NCBI GenBank assembly: GCA_002491245.1
Contig: DKVO01000006.1
Span: forward strand, 1-41,219
DNA: 41,219 nt
Source of the DNA: Porphyromonadaceae bacterium UBA7176
GTDB lineage: Bacteria > Bacteroidota > Bacteroidia > Bacteroidales > Muribaculaceae
Reading direction: 5' to 3'
Shown: one piece after another, positions 23,777-31,974 of the stretch
How the letters are laid out: every line of letters begins with the position of its first letter
How positions within the stretch are numbered: position 1 is the first letter of the stretch
Notes under the pieces: generated by a model
What the model was told of the DNA's origin: nothing
What the model saw: the letters and a program-made list of their open reading frames with translations, nothing else
The model's database searches: none
Position numbers and translations under genes: made by a program

Positions 23777-23807
23777 TTTGCAGTTTATGTTTTTGTTATT
23801 ATATTTG
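23777..23807 (+). promoter_or_regulatory. Promoter of the DUF4254-GT9-ruvB-TPR operon
   Basis: TTTG (23777-23780), 19-nt spacer, TATATTTG (23800-23807). It lies inside the longer ORF that begins at 23764, which shows that the real start is the ATG at 23839. Confidence 0.82.
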
Positions 23808-23838
23808 TAATCCGAACCCCAAAAAACGAACAGAAAAG

Positions 23839-24441
23839 ATGAAATTTGCCGAGAAAGCTTACTCAATATTCGAGCGTAGTGTAGCGGATTATCATATCGA
23901 CGATGACGTGGATGCCCCTACCAGGCAGCCTTACGAAGCATCGAGTATCGAAGGTGTGCTTTATGCCAAAAACCGCATAGATGCCGTTCAGTGGCATCTT
24001 GAGGATATTATCCGCGATCCGGATATCGATCCGGTTGCGGCCTTGGCGCTCAAACGCCGTATCGACAAATCGAATCAGGACCGTACGGATATGGTGGAGG
24101 AACTTGATTCCTATTTCCGCGACACCTATAAGGATGTTGCCGCTGTTGCAGGCGCCACCATAAACACTGAGAGCCCGGCCTGGGCCTTCGACCGCCTTTC
24201 GATACTGGCGCTGAAAATTTACCATATGCGAGCCGAAGTTGAGCGTCCCGACGCGTCGCCTGAGCATAAGGCGCGCTGCGCTGCCAAGCTCGCGGTTCTC
24301 GAGGAGCAGCGAGCCGACCTTACCGACGCTATCGATACCTTACTTGATGATATAGCAGCCGGTCGCAAGTATATGAAGGTTTACCGCCAGATGAAGATGT
24401 ACAACGACACCGATACCAACCCGGTGCTGTACAAAAAATAA
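23839..24441 (+). CDS. DUF4254-family protein
   Basis: 200 residues, mostly helical, no membrane segment or signal. It matches the Bacteroidetes DUF4254 family in its start (KFAEKAYSIFERSVADYH), its central IDKSNQDRTDMVEELD and the LSILALKIYHMRAE segment. The biochemical role of the family is not known, but it is often seen next to a glycosyltransferase-9 gene, as here (3-nt spacing), suggesting a part in lipopolysaccharide core synthesis. The start is the ATG at 23839; the upstream ATG at 23764 would precede the promoter. Confidence 0.8.
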   Translation: MKFAEKAYSIFERSVADYHIDDDVDAPTRQPYEASSIEGVLYAKNRIDAVQWHLEDIIRDPDIDPVAALALKRRIDKSNQDRTDMVEELDSYFRDTYKDVAAVAGATINTESPAWAFDRLSILALKIYHMRAEVERPDASPEHKARCAAKLAVLEEQRADLTDAIDTLLDDIAAGRKYMKVYRQMKMYNDTDTNPVLYKK

Positions 24442-24444
24442 ACT

Positions 24445-25524
24445 ATGGCAGAGCGCAAGACTGTCCTGTTGGCACGCTTCTCGGCTTTGGGCGACGTGGC
24501 CATGACCGTTCCTGCGGTCTACAGTGTATGCCGTTCATATCCCGGGGTGCATTTTGTGTTCGTGACCCGTCCGGTCATGACGTCGATATTTGTCTGTGCG
24601 CCGCCCAATCTGACTGTAGTCGGTGCGGACATAAAGAAAGAATATGCCGGAGTGGCCGGTCTGCGCAGACTCGTCGGTAATATCGTCGCCAAGTATAGGC
24701 CCGACATTTTTGTTGATCTGCATAATGTGTTGCGTACACGGATAATGTCGGTCTTTCTTCGCTTGAAAGGCATTCCGACAGTACGCATCTGCAAGCCTCG
24801 CGCCAAGCGGCGCGAGTTGACCCGTCGGCGCGATAAAGTGGTGTTGCCGCTGGTGACTCAACATGAATATTACCGCGAGGCCCTGCGGCAAGGTGGCTTC
24901 GAGCCGGGTGATAGGTTCGACAATCTATATGGAGGTCCTTGCCAGGCACCGTCCGCACAATTTGCTGCAGTGTCAGCTCCCAAACCAGAAGGGCAGAGAT
25001 GGGTGGGTATAGCGCCGTTTGCTGCCCACGAAGGCAAGGTGTATCCTCCCCAACTCATGGAGAAAGTGCTTGCACGCCTGCAGGCCGATGCTGACGGAGG
25101 CGCGGACATACGAGTTTTCCTGTTTGGAGGCGGAAAGTCGGAGCAGGCGGTGCTCGACGATTGGGCCGATAAATATCCTTGTGTCGTGTCGCTGGCCGGC
25201 AAACGCTACGGCTTCCCTGCCGAGCTGGCTCTGATCAATCATCTCGACGTGATTGTGACTATGGATTCGGCCAATATGCATCTCGCCGCCATCGCAGGTG
25301 CGCCGACTGTAAGCATATGGGGCGCCACACATCCGTATTGCGGTTTCAAAGGATGGCGGCAGACCGACAGCGACACAATACAGCTCGCTATGGAATGCCG
25401 GCCGTGCTCGGTGTTCGGCTCAAAGCCATGTTTCCGCGGCGACAGGTTGTGCATGACTGCGATAAAGCCCGAACTTATTTACAATAAGATAATAGATAAA
25501 TTAGCACTTGGAAGAAGAATTTGA
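24445..25524 (+). CDS. Glycosyltransferase family 9 (heptosyltransferase-like)
   Basis: 359 residues with a GT-B fold. It starts with TVLLARFSALGDVAMTVPA, the typical N-terminal loop of heptosyltransferases, with an acidic residue (GD) in the acceptor site. The C-terminal nucleotide-sugar site includes VGIAPFAAHEGKVYP, FLFGGGKSEQ, VIVTMDSANMHLAAIAG and SIWGATHPYCGF. Such enzymes add heptose or related sugars to the lipopolysaccharide core at the inner face of the cytoplasmic membrane. Two Cys pairs near the C-terminus (CRPCSVFG, KPCF) are common in Bacteroidetes members. The last 17 nt overlap ruvB. Confidence 0.88.
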   Translation: MAERKTVLLARFSALGDVAMTVPAVYSVCRSYPGVHFVFVTRPVMTSIFVCAPPNLTVVGADIKKEYAGVAGLRRLVGNIVAKYRPDIFVDLHNVLRTRIMSVFLRLKGIPTVRICKPRAKRRELTRRRDKVVLPLVTQHEYYREALRQGGFEPGDRFDNLYGGPCQAPSAQFAAVSAPKPEGQRWVGIAPFAAHEGKVYPPQLMEKVLARLQADADGGADIRVFLFGGGKSEQAVLDDWADKYPCVVSLAGKRYGFPAELALINHLDVIVTMDSANMHLAAIAGAPTVSIWGATHPYCGFKGWRQTDSDTIQLAMECRPCSVFGSKPCFRGDRLCMTAIKPELIYNKIIDKLALGRRI

Positions 25525-26530
25525 CATACGTAGCCAGGCTGTCGCCGGATCGGAGTCCGATTTTGAGAAAGCGCTCCGTCCGGGGCGCTTCGAAGCGTTC
25601 AATGGTCAGGAGAAGATAATTGAGAACCTTAGAGTCTTTGTCAAAGCCGCAACTCTGCGCCGCGAGGCTCTCGACCATATACTTCTTTTCGGCCCACCCG
25701 GTCTTGGCAAGACCACTCTCGCAGGCATCATAGCCAATGAACTTGGTGTGGGACTCAAGATTACGTCCGGCCCTGTGCTCGACAAGCCCGGCGACCTTGC
25801 CGGCATCTTGACTTCGCTCGAAGAAAACGATGTGCTGTTTATTGATGAAATACACCGTCTTAGTCCTGTGGTTGAAGAATACCTCTACTCGGCTATGGAG
25901 GACTATCGCATCGACATAATGATCGACAAAGGTCCAGGCGCCCGTTCCGTGCAGTTGTCGCTCAGTCCGTTCACGCTTGTCGGTGCCACCACGCGCTCAG
26001 GATTGCTCACCTCGCCCCTGCGTGCCCGTTTTGGAATTAAATGTCACCTCGAGTACTACGACCACACGGTGTTGAGGCGCATAGTCAAGCGCTCAGCTTC
26101 CTTGCTCGGTATTGAATGTGACGACGATGCCGCCACCGAAATCGCCTTGCGTAGCCGTGGTACGCCCCGTATAGCCAATGCGCTGTTGCGTCGCGTGCGC
26201 GACTTCGCTCAGGTCAAAGGTTCCGGTGTTATCGACCTTGCCATAGCCCGGTATGCACTCGAGGCTCTAAATATCGACCGTTACGGCCTCGACGAAATTG
26301 ACAACAAGATACTCCATACGATTATCAGCAAATTCCGTGGAGGACCTGTGGGCCTGTCGACTATCGCAACCGCCCTTGGCGAAGATCCCGGGACGATAGA
26401 GGAGGTCTATGAACCATTCCTCATCAAAGAAGGCTTTATAAAACGCACGCCAAGAGGCCGCGAGGTGACGCAACTTGCCTACGAGCATCTCGGTGTAGGC
26501 TGCGACGACGATCTCGGGCTTTTCAGGTAA
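25508..26530 (+). CDS. ruvB: Holliday junction branch migration helicase RuvB
   Basis: 340 residues. With RuvA it drives branch migration of Holliday junctions; a AAA+ hexamer. Walker A GPPGLGKTTLA, Walker B FIDEIHRL, sensor 1 VGATTRSG, arginine finger region LRARFGI, and the C-terminal winged-helix domain (GGPVGLSTIATALGED, FIKRTPRGREVT). The N-terminus EEEFDIRS is reached only from a TTG codon at 25508-25510, inside the end of the glycosyltransferase gene; no in-frame ATG lies at a suitable position. TTG is thus the likely start and implies translational coupling. Full length; ruvA is not in the window. Confidence 0.95.
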   Translation: MEEEFDIRSQAVAGSESDFEKALRPGRFEAFNGQEKIIENLRVFVKAATLRREALDHILLFGPPGLGKTTLAGIIANELGVGLKITSGPVLDKPGDLAGILTSLEENDVLFIDEIHRLSPVVEEYLYSAMEDYRIDIMIDKGPGARSVQLSLSPFTLVGATTRSGLLTSPLRARFGIKCHLEYYDHTVLRRIVKRSASLLGIECDDDAATEIALRSRGTPRIANALLRRVRDFAQVKGSGVIDLAIARYALEALNIDRYGLDEIDNKILHTIISKFRGGPVGLSTIATALGEDPGTIEEVYEPFLIKEGFIKRTPRGREVTQLAYEHLGVGCDDDLGLFR

Positions 26531-26534
26531 TGAT

Positions 26535-27242
26535 ATGCGTGTTTGTGTAGTTTTGACATTGGCATTGGCTGCATTGCTTGCAGTGGCATCGGCCCCCGAC
26601 GAGGCTGTCAGGAAAGCTGCACGTGCTTTCGATGCAGGCGAATGGGCAAACGCACAAGCTCTTTATGGCCTTGTCACCGACCGCGCTCCCGATGATGCCG
26701 GGGCGCAAGGGCGTCTGTTGGCCTCTTCTGTCATGCGGTCCGATACTGTTGCAGTCATCAGTGCTGTCGAGCGAGCCCTCGCGGCAGGTGTTCCGCTCGG
26801 TGTGCTTGCCGACAGCCTTAAGGTCGATCTGCGCATGGCTTCGGGCTATGGGCGTTACCCCGGCGCCTTGCATCTTATCGCCGGCAGATTGCCTTTTCTT
26901 CGCCGTCCGGTCACGGTCCGCCTGCTCGACTACTATACCGAGCGTCGCGATGGCCAGATGATGGTGGAGTGTGCCCGTAGCCTCCTTGCCGGCTTACCCG
27001 ACTCGCCGCGCTACCTGTCGTCGCTGGCCCTCGGTTTGCTCTACTGCGGCGATAAGCCCGGAGCTGAGGCCGCATGGCGCCGTGCGATAGAAGCCGATCC
27101 TGCCGACGTCGGGGCAATAATATCGCTCGCTTCGCTTCTGGGCGATAGCGACGAAGCTCTCGGTTTACTCCGTCGAGCCGACTCACTGTCGCCTTCACCG
27201 GCGATAAAAGCACGGATAAAAGCGATTTCTGACCGGAGATAA
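26535..27242 (+). CDS. Exported TPR-like protein
   Basis: 235 residues. The N-terminus is a signal peptide (MRVCVVLTLALAALLAVASA), so the protein is probably periplasmic. The rest is helical and Ala-rich with tetratricopeptide-like repeats: AARAFDAGEWANAQALYGLV (about 28-47) and LALGLLYCGDKPGAEAAWRRAIEADP (about 165-190) fit the TPR pattern best. TPR proteins hold other proteins together; the partner is unknown. It starts 4 nt after ruvB and ends the operon; the zeta-kinase promoter begins about 20 nt later. Confidence 0.7.
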   Translation: MRVCVVLTLALAALLAVASAPDEAVRKAARAFDAGEWANAQALYGLVTDRAPDDAGAQGRLLASSVMRSDTVAVISAVERALAAGVPLGVLADSLKVDLRMASGYGRYPGALHLIAGRLPFLRRPVTVRLLDYYTERRDGQMMVECARSLLAGLPDSPRYLSSLALGLLYCGDKPGAEAAWRRAIEADPADVGAIISLASLLGDSDEALGLLRRADSLSPSPAIKARIKAISDRR

Positions 27243-27264
27243 CAAATTTATCGCCGATTTGTTA

Positions 27265-27272
27265 TATCTTTG
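27265..27272 (+). promoter_or_regulatory. -7 promoter element of the zeta-toxin-like gene
   Basis: TATCTTTG (27265-27272) matches TAnnTTTG, 22 nt before the ATG at 27295. A TTTG box at the usual distance is not present, so the promoter may be weak. It excludes the upstream in-frame ATG at 27259 as the start. Confidence 0.6.
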
Positions 27273-27294
27273 TAGACAACAAATCTCCTCCTCT

Positions 27295-27912
27295 ATGGAA
27301 AAAGACTCGGCACCCAAACTTTTTATCATCGCAGGCTGCAATGGAGCCGGCAAGACCACGGCCGCAATGACAATATTGCCCGAGCTGTTGGGTTGCGACC
27401 AATTTGTCAATGCCGATGAAATTGCCCACGGTTTGTCGCCGTTCGACCCCTCTGCGGTAGCATTCACAGCCGGACGCATCATGCTCGCCCGTGTGGCCAT
27501 ACTCATGGCAGCCCGTGCCACTTTCGCAATAGAGACTACGCTGGCTACACGCTCTTATTCGCATCTCGTCAAGGCCGCCCACAAGGCCGGTTACACGGTT
27601 GAGTTGCTTTTCGTGTGGCTGTCGAGTCCGCAGGCAGCCAAGGTGAGGGTAGCTCGCAGGGTTGCCGAAGGAGGCCACAATATACCCGATCATATCATCG
27701 AGCGGAGATACGCCGCCGGCTTGGCCAACCTCTTCGATGTATTCATGCCGATTGTCGATTTCTGGACCATAGTAGACAATTCGCAGGGACTTTATGAAAT
27801 AGTAGCCTCTACGCTCAAGATAGAAAACCCTGTCACATATTCGCAAATAAAAGCAAGGTATGACCGAAACAGAAATGGAGAAGCGCCTGTCGACACTAAG
27901 GACGGGATTTGA
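27295..27912 (+). CDS. Zeta-toxin-like P-loop kinase
   Basis: 205 residues. Walker A is IIAGCNGAGKTTA (about 11-23). Other family parts: FVNADEIAHGLSPF (Asp for substrate), TFAIETTLATRSY (Glu), VELLFVWLSSPQAAKVRVARR, and the basic lid VAEGGHNIPDHIIERRY. Zeta toxins phosphorylate UDP-N-acetylglucosamine and so block peptidoglycan synthesis; related chromosomal proteins may use other substrates. No epsilon-type antitoxin lies upstream. A small gene overlaps its end by 53 nt. It may be a toxin or a plain sugar or nucleotide kinase. Confidence 0.8.
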   Translation: MEKDSAPKLFIIAGCNGAGKTTAAMTILPELLGCDQFVNADEIAHGLSPFDPSAVAFTAGRIMLARVAILMAARATFAIETTLATRSYSHLVKAAHKAGYTVELLFVWLSSPQAAKVRVARRVAEGGHNIPDHIIERRYAAGLANLFDVFMPIVDFWTIVDNSQGLYEIVASTLKIENPVTYSQIKARYDRNRNGEAPVDTKDGI

Positions 27913-28081
27913 CATCGTGATAGAGCGGACTCTGCGCGACAAGGCTTCGAAAGGTCAGCCTATAGTTGTTGCAGGACCCGACGGAGTGCCGCAATTGCGC
28001 AATGCGGCCAAGGCCCTGTCCGACTTCTATCGCTTGCGCCGCCGTGCCACCGGAGATGTGCACGGTATGCCGTCGCGATAG
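27860..28081 (+). CDS. Small protein overlapping the zeta-like kinase gene, possible antitoxin partner
   Basis: 73 residues, not a recognised family. It begins in another frame inside the end of the kinase gene (overlap 53 nt; a second ATG at 27875 is possible). The sequence is strongly charged: EMEKRLSTLRTGFDIVIERTLRDKASKG, then PIVVAGPDGVPQLRNAAK and a basic end. A helical N-terminal half and the shared message suit a small partner of the kinase. Against it: antitoxins of the epsilon-zeta type are usually encoded before the toxin. Confidence 0.6.
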   Translation: MTETEMEKRLSTLRTGFDIVIERTLRDKASKGQPIVVAGPDGVPQLRNAAKALSDFYRLRRRATGDVHGMPSR

Positions 28082-28122
28082 TTTCTTGTAGGGCTAAAAT
28101 ATTGGCCGGAAACACCACGGAA

Positions 28123-28154
28123 TTTGGACGTCAGGAAGATAAAGCATAATTTTG
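28123..28154 (+). promoter_or_regulatory. Promoter of the PCMD-like protein gene
   Basis: TTTG (28123-28126), 20-nt spacer, TAATTTTG (28147-28154). It overlaps the beginning of the longer ORF (28124) and shows that translation starts downstream, at the ATG at 28223. Confidence 0.85.
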
Positions 28155-28222
28155 CACTTTGGTTAAACAGGCTCCGGTGGTTATTTGTTTCAATTCCGTC
28201 AAACTTATTAGAATTCATCATC

Positions 28223-29173
28223 ATGACGCGTATACTCTGTTTGCTCCTCTTATCTGTTCCATTCTATTCTTTTAGTCAAAAAACAGAATTGCTGCCTTTC
28301 GGCGACATGGACCGTTGGGTGACACGCAATATACAGGAATCACGTATTATCGGTGGCGACATGAAGCAATGCTATGCAGTAGGGCCGACTCGAACAATCG
28401 AAGGAGACGAACCCTATTCCGATACCCAAGGCTCTCCCTGGGCTACGTCGAATGTCATGGCCAAGGTGGTAGGTATCACCAAAGTGAGCAACGCCGTCTA
28501 CCCCCACGACCGTGGAGCAGGCAAATGCGCGCGCCTCTCGACCATAATGGAGCATTGCAAGGCTATAGGGCTGATAAACATCGATGTGGTGGTGGCCGGC
28601 ACCATGTTTCTCGGCAAGATGTTCGAGCCTATCAAAAGCACATCTGAGCCGTATAAGAAAATGGAGATGGGCATACCATTCAACAAACGGCCAAAAGCGT
28701 TGGTCTACGATTATATGATAACCATCCCGGCTGACGGTAACAAGACATATTCGAGCGGCTTCGGCAAGAAAAAGGAATATCCTGGTACCGACAAGGCTGA
28801 GGTCTTCATCATCCTCCAGCGCCGTTGGGAAGATGGCGATGGCAATATACATGCCAGGCGTGTTGGAACCGGCAGGGAGCTCTTCGGTAAATCTTCGGGC
28901 GGATGGGTCAACGGACATCAACTCGAGGTACACTACGGCGACATATCTTCGAAGCCATTCTTCAAGCCTTATATGGGCCTTATCGCGGCAGATAAAAGCT
29001 ACTGTGCACGCAACTCCAAAGGAGAGATGATGCCCGTGGTCGAAGAGGGCTGGGACAGCCCCGACGCAACGCCCACTCATCTGCTGCTCATGTTCTCGGC
29101 CGGAAGCGGAGAGCCATATGTTGGCACTATAGGAACGGAGTTCCTGGTCGACAACGTCGGACTGATGTACTGA
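28223..29173 (+). CDS. Exported protein similar to the PCMD (putative carbohydrate metabolism) family
   Basis: 316 residues. Signal peptide MTRILCLLLLSVPFYSFS with likely cleavage before QKTELLPFG. The mature protein begins FGDMDRW and has the pattern of PCMD-type beta-sandwich proteins of Bacteroidetes: PFNKRPKALVYDYMITIPA (the usual region where a fold model of tissue-like strands starts), an EVFIILQRRWEDGDG strand and, near the end, THLLLMFSAGSGEPYVGT with FLVDNVGLMY. These proteins are found in glycan-use loci and are thought to bind sugars. Single gene, own promoter, ends in a strong hairpin. The assignment is by pattern only. Confidence 0.72.
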   Translation: MTRILCLLLLSVPFYSFSQKTELLPFGDMDRWVTRNIQESRIIGGDMKQCYAVGPTRTIEGDEPYSDTQGSPWATSNVMAKVVGITKVSNAVYPHDRGAGKCARLSTIMEHCKAIGLINIDVVVAGTMFLGKMFEPIKSTSEPYKKMEMGIPFNKRPKALVYDYMITIPADGNKTYSSGFGKKKEYPGTDKAEVFIILQRRWEDGDGNIHARRVGTGRELFGKSSGGWVNGHQLEVHYGDISSKPFFKPYMGLIAADKSYCARNSKGEMMPVVEEGWDSPDATPTHLLLMFSAGSGEPYVGTIGTEFLVDNVGLMY

Positions 29174-29194
29174 TATTTACGGTTATATAAAATT

Positions 29195-29225
29195 CCGGGG
29201 GCCTGTCGTCACGACAGGCCCCCGG
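29195..29225 (+). terminator. Strong hairpin after the PCMD-like gene
   Basis: A perfect 14-bp GC-rich stem (CCGGGGGCCTGTCG, 29195-29208, with its complement at 29212-29225) and a 3-nt loop. No T tract follows. Confidence 0.7.
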
Positions 29226-29252
29226 TGTCTAAACCTTAAAAAATCTAATCCT

Positions 29253-29300
29253 ATGAAAAAACTAATTCAATACTTTACTTCTTTCTGCTGTTGCTATTGA
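29253..29300 (+). CDS. Fifteen-codon Cys-rich ORF (MKKLIQYFTSFCCCY)
   Basis: ATG at 29253, TGA at 29298-29300. The upstream sequence (TTAAAAAATCTAATCCT) is the A/T-rich start context seen before other genes of this window (compare CTTCCTAATCTA before susD). The peptide is basic at the start, hydrophobic in the middle and ends with three Cys and a Tyr. A small hairpin with a T run follows at about 29338-29359. It could be a leader peptide that senses cysteine or charged tRNA-Cys, a micro-protein, or chance. Confidence 0.35.
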   Translation: MKKLIQYFTSFCCCY

Positions 29301-29401
29301 TAATACGTATGATTGAGGTAAAATGTTGTGATGTAGGACCGTAAAACGGCGGTTTTTATAGCTTTTTTGCATAGGTCCTGTGTTTTTTGCAAAATTTTGC
29401 G

Positions 29402-29409
29402 TAAGTTTG
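29402..29409 (+). promoter_or_regulatory. -7 promoter element of rnz, nearly leaderless
   Basis: TAAGTTTG (29402-29409) matches TAnnTTTG and ends only 4 nt before the rnz ATG at 29414. No TTTG box lies 19-20 nt upstream. Confidence 0.6.
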
Positions 29410-29413
29410 CACC

Positions 29414-30334
29414 ATGTCATATTTCAACGTCACAATACTCGGTTGCGCCTCGGCAGCCCCCACCACTCGCCATAATCCCAGTGCGCAGCTTGTGACCTAT
29501 CGTCGACACAACATGCTTGTAGACTGCGGCGAGGGAACACAGCTGCAGATACGGCGCTACGGCATATCTTTCGCCAGGCTCGACCATATCTTCATAAGCC
29601 ACCTCCACGGCGACCATTTCCTGGGTCTGCCGGGACTGCTGTCTACGCTTGCGTTGCATAATGTGGAGGGCGATGTCACGGTCCACACCTTCGCCGAAGG
29701 GATAGACCTGCTGCGGCCATTTGTAAATGCTGTGTGCCGTGAGCGGTCGTACAAGCTGCACTGGAATGCCGTTGACCCCGGAGCCGGGTCGGTAGTGCTC
29801 GACGATGGCTCGCTTAGGGTCTCCGCATTTCCGCTTTATCACCGGGTGCCTTGCGTGGGCTACCGCTTCGAAGAAGTTAACAAGCGTCGCCATATCGACC
29901 GTGCCTCATGCGACTTCTATGGAGTCCCCCATTTCCTTATGGACGGGCTCAAGGATGGTGCCGACCTTGTGTTGCCCGACGGCACCGTCGTGCCCAACGA
30001 GCGGCTCACCACAGCCCCAACTCCTCCGGCAAGCTATGCCTATTGCTCCGATACGGTGATGGACAAGCGTGTCGCCGAAGCCGTCGCTGGTGTCAGCGTC
30101 CTGTACCATGAAGCCACCTATGGCGACGAGGGCGAGCCAAAGGCTGCTCCGCGTGGTCATTCCACAGCACGGCAGGCTGCGGCGATAGCCCGTCAGGCCG
30201 GTGCAGGGAAGCTTGTCCTGGGGCATTATTCGCAAAGTATCCTCGACGAAAGCATGCTTGTGCGCGAGGCCGCCGAAGTCTTCGATGGTGAGGTTATAGC
30301 TGCCGACGAAGGCCTTAAAATACATCTCGCATGA
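29414..30334 (+). CDS. rnz: Ribonuclease Z (tRNA 3'-processing endonuclease)
   Basis: 306 residues. Cuts tRNA precursors after the discriminator base, which suits tRNAs without an encoded CCA such as tRNA-Cys at 4253. Metallo-beta-lactamase fold: MLVDCGEGTQLQ, the zinc motif FISHLHGDHFLGLPG, a further His in FPLYHRVPCVGYR, Asp in YAYCSDTV, His in LYHEATYGD and GHSTARQAA, and LGHYSQ. The flexible arm lies near 150-175. Full length. The last 4 nt overlap tadA (ATGA). Confidence 0.94.
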   Translation: MSYFNVTILGCASAAPTTRHNPSAQLVTYRRHNMLVDCGEGTQLQIRRYGISFARLDHIFISHLHGDHFLGLPGLLSTLALHNVEGDVTVHTFAEGIDLLRPFVNAVCRERSYKLHWNAVDPGAGSVVLDDGSLRVSAFPLYHRVPCVGYRFEEVNKRRHIDRASCDFYGVPHFLMDGLKDGADLVLPDGTVVPNERLTTAPTPPASYAYCSDTVMDKRVAEAVAGVSVLYHEATYGDEGEPKAAPRGHSTARQAAAIARQAGAGKLVLGHYSQSILDESMLVREAAEVFDGEVIAADEGLKIHLA

Positions 30335-30789
30335 ATTTTGCCGACGATTACTACATGGGGCTTGCCCTCGCCGAAGCCAGGGCCGCTCGCGACGAAGACG
30401 AGATCCCGATAGGGGCCGTGGTAATTGCACCCGACGGACGTATCCTCGGCCGGGGACACAATCAGACCGAACGTCTCTCCGATGTCACCGCCCACGCCGA
30501 GATGCTCGCCATATCGGCTGCCGCGCAGACTCTTGGTGGAAAATATCTCGCAGGCTGCACGCTCTATGTCACCGTTGAGCCTTGTCCCATGTGTGCCGGA
30601 GCGATAGGATGGAGTCAGATAAGGCGTATCGTCATCGGCGCACCCGATCCAAAGCGTGGTTATTCGCGCATACTCCGGCCTGGCTTCACCCCGTTCCATC
30701 CAAGAGCAGAGGTGATAGAAGGCGTGCGTGAGGGCGAATGCCGGGCGATAATCCAGGACTTCTTCACTGCCAGGCGTGCGAAAAATTGA
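30331..30789 (+). CDS. tadA: tRNA-specific adenosine-34 deaminase
   Basis: 152 residues. Converts A34 to inosine in the anticodon of tRNA-Arg(ACG). Zinc and catalytic motifs: VTAHAEMLAI (His and catalytic Glu) and EPCPMCAGAIGW (two Cys). The N-terminal helix is MNFADDYYMGLALAEARAA, and a PIGAVVIAPDG strand follows. Start codon coupled to rnz by an ATGA overlap: two tRNA-maturation enzymes in one message. Confidence 0.94.
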   Translation: MNFADDYYMGLALAEARAARDEDEIPIGAVVIAPDGRILGRGHNQTERLSDVTAHAEMLAISAAAQTLGGKYLAGCTLYVTVEPCPMCAGAIGWSQIRRIVIGAPDPKRGYSRILRPGFTPFHPRAEVIEGVREGECRAIIQDFFTARRAKN

Positions 30790-30821
30790 AAGAATACTAC
30801 CAACGATAAACTATCCTGCAA

Positions 30822-31967
30822 TTGCATTACTTCATCATAGCCGGCGAGGCTTCGGGCGACCTCCACGGATCTCATCTCATCAAAGCCCTCAGAGAGCGCG
30901 ACAGCGCAGCCGTGATAACATTTATCGGTGGTGACAAAATGGCTGCCGCCGCCGGTGGTACGCCGGTAATACACTTCCGCGAAATGGCTTTCATGGGTTT
31001 CAGCGAGGTGCTGCGAAACTTAGGCAAGGTGGCATCCAATCTGTCGAAAGCTAAAAATGCCCTCGAGATGGCCGCTCCCGACGCATTGATACTGATCGAC
31101 TATCCGTCGTTCAACCTCAAGGTGGCAGCCAAGGCTGCCAGGCTCGGCATACCTGTCTACTACTATATCTCGCCCAAGATATGGGCATGGAAAAAATGGC
31201 GTGTGCGCGACATCCGCCGTCTTGTGCGCTGTGTCTTCTGCATCCTGCCTTTCGAGCCTGATTTCTATAAGGAGCATGACTACCGCCGGGCTTTCTATGT
31301 CGGTAATCCGTCAGTGGCCGAAATCGATGCCGATGTAGTAGAGGCATTGTCGCGCGATGAGTTCCTTGCCAAGCATAAACTACGCGACCGTCCCCTTATT
31401 GCCCTGATGCCGGGTAGCCGCAGGGGAGAGATTCGCAACAACTTGCCCGTGATGGTTGCCGCAACCGACACCTTCCCTCAATACCGGGGCATCATAATCG
31501 GCGCTCCCGGCGTCGACGACAGTCTCTATGCGGCCTGCGGAGCCGGCAATCTGCCGGTAGTGCGCGAGCGGTCTGCCGCAGAGATTTTGACTCACTGCCG
31601 TGCGGCTTTGGTCACATCGGGCACAGCGACACTCGAAGCTGCTTTGACAGGCACACCGCAGGTGGTATGCTATCGGGCCAACGGTTCGAAATTGTCGTAT
31701 CAGATCATGGACAAGATACTCGATGTCGATTTTGTGTCTCTACCCAATCTTATTTCCGGACGAGAAGTGATACCTGAGATGTTGCTTCACAACTGCACTC
31801 CCGAGCTTGTGGCCGAACGCCTCGCCCCCCTTCTTCGTCCCGACAGCGCTCAACGTATCGCGCAACTCGACGGATACGCAGCCGTCCGCACCGCTCTTGG
31901 CACGGCCGATGCAGCAGCCAATACCGCAAAGGTCATAGTCAAAGACCTTTCGGCAGTCCATAAATGA
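30822..31967 (+). CDS. lpxB: Lipid-A-disaccharide synthase
   Basis: 381 residues. Joins UDP-2,3-diacylglucosamine and lipid X to the lipid A disaccharide at the inner membrane face (GT19). Starts YFIIAGEASGDLHGSHLI, the family's N-terminal loop. Then LIDYPSFNLKVAAKA, YYYISPKIWAWKKWR, FCILPFEPDFYKEH, YVGNPS, LMPGSRRGEI and, in the nucleotide site, TSGTATLEAALTGTPQVVCYR. The only suitable start is a TTG at 30822-30824, since HYFIIAGEASGDLHG is the normal protein beginning; no upstream in-frame ATG fits. Lies 32 nt after tadA and converges with the helicase gene (7-nt gap). Confidence 0.95.
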   Translation: MHYFIIAGEASGDLHGSHLIKALRERDSAAVITFIGGDKMAAAAGGTPVIHFREMAFMGFSEVLRNLGKVASNLSKAKNALEMAAPDALILIDYPSFNLKVAAKAARLGIPVYYYISPKIWAWKKWRVRDIRRLVRCVFCILPFEPDFYKEHDYRRAFYVGNPSVAEIDADVVEALSRDEFLAKHKLRDRPLIALMPGSRRGEIRNNLPVMVAATDTFPQYRGIIIGAPGVDDSLYAACGAGNLPVVRERSAAEILTHCRAALVTSGTATLEAALTGTPQVVCYRANGSKLSYQIMDKILDVDFVSLPNLISGREVIPEMLLHNCTPELVAERLAPLLRPDSAQRIAQLDGYAAVRTALGTADAAANTAKVIVKDLSAVHK

Positions 31968-31974
31968 GAGGGTG

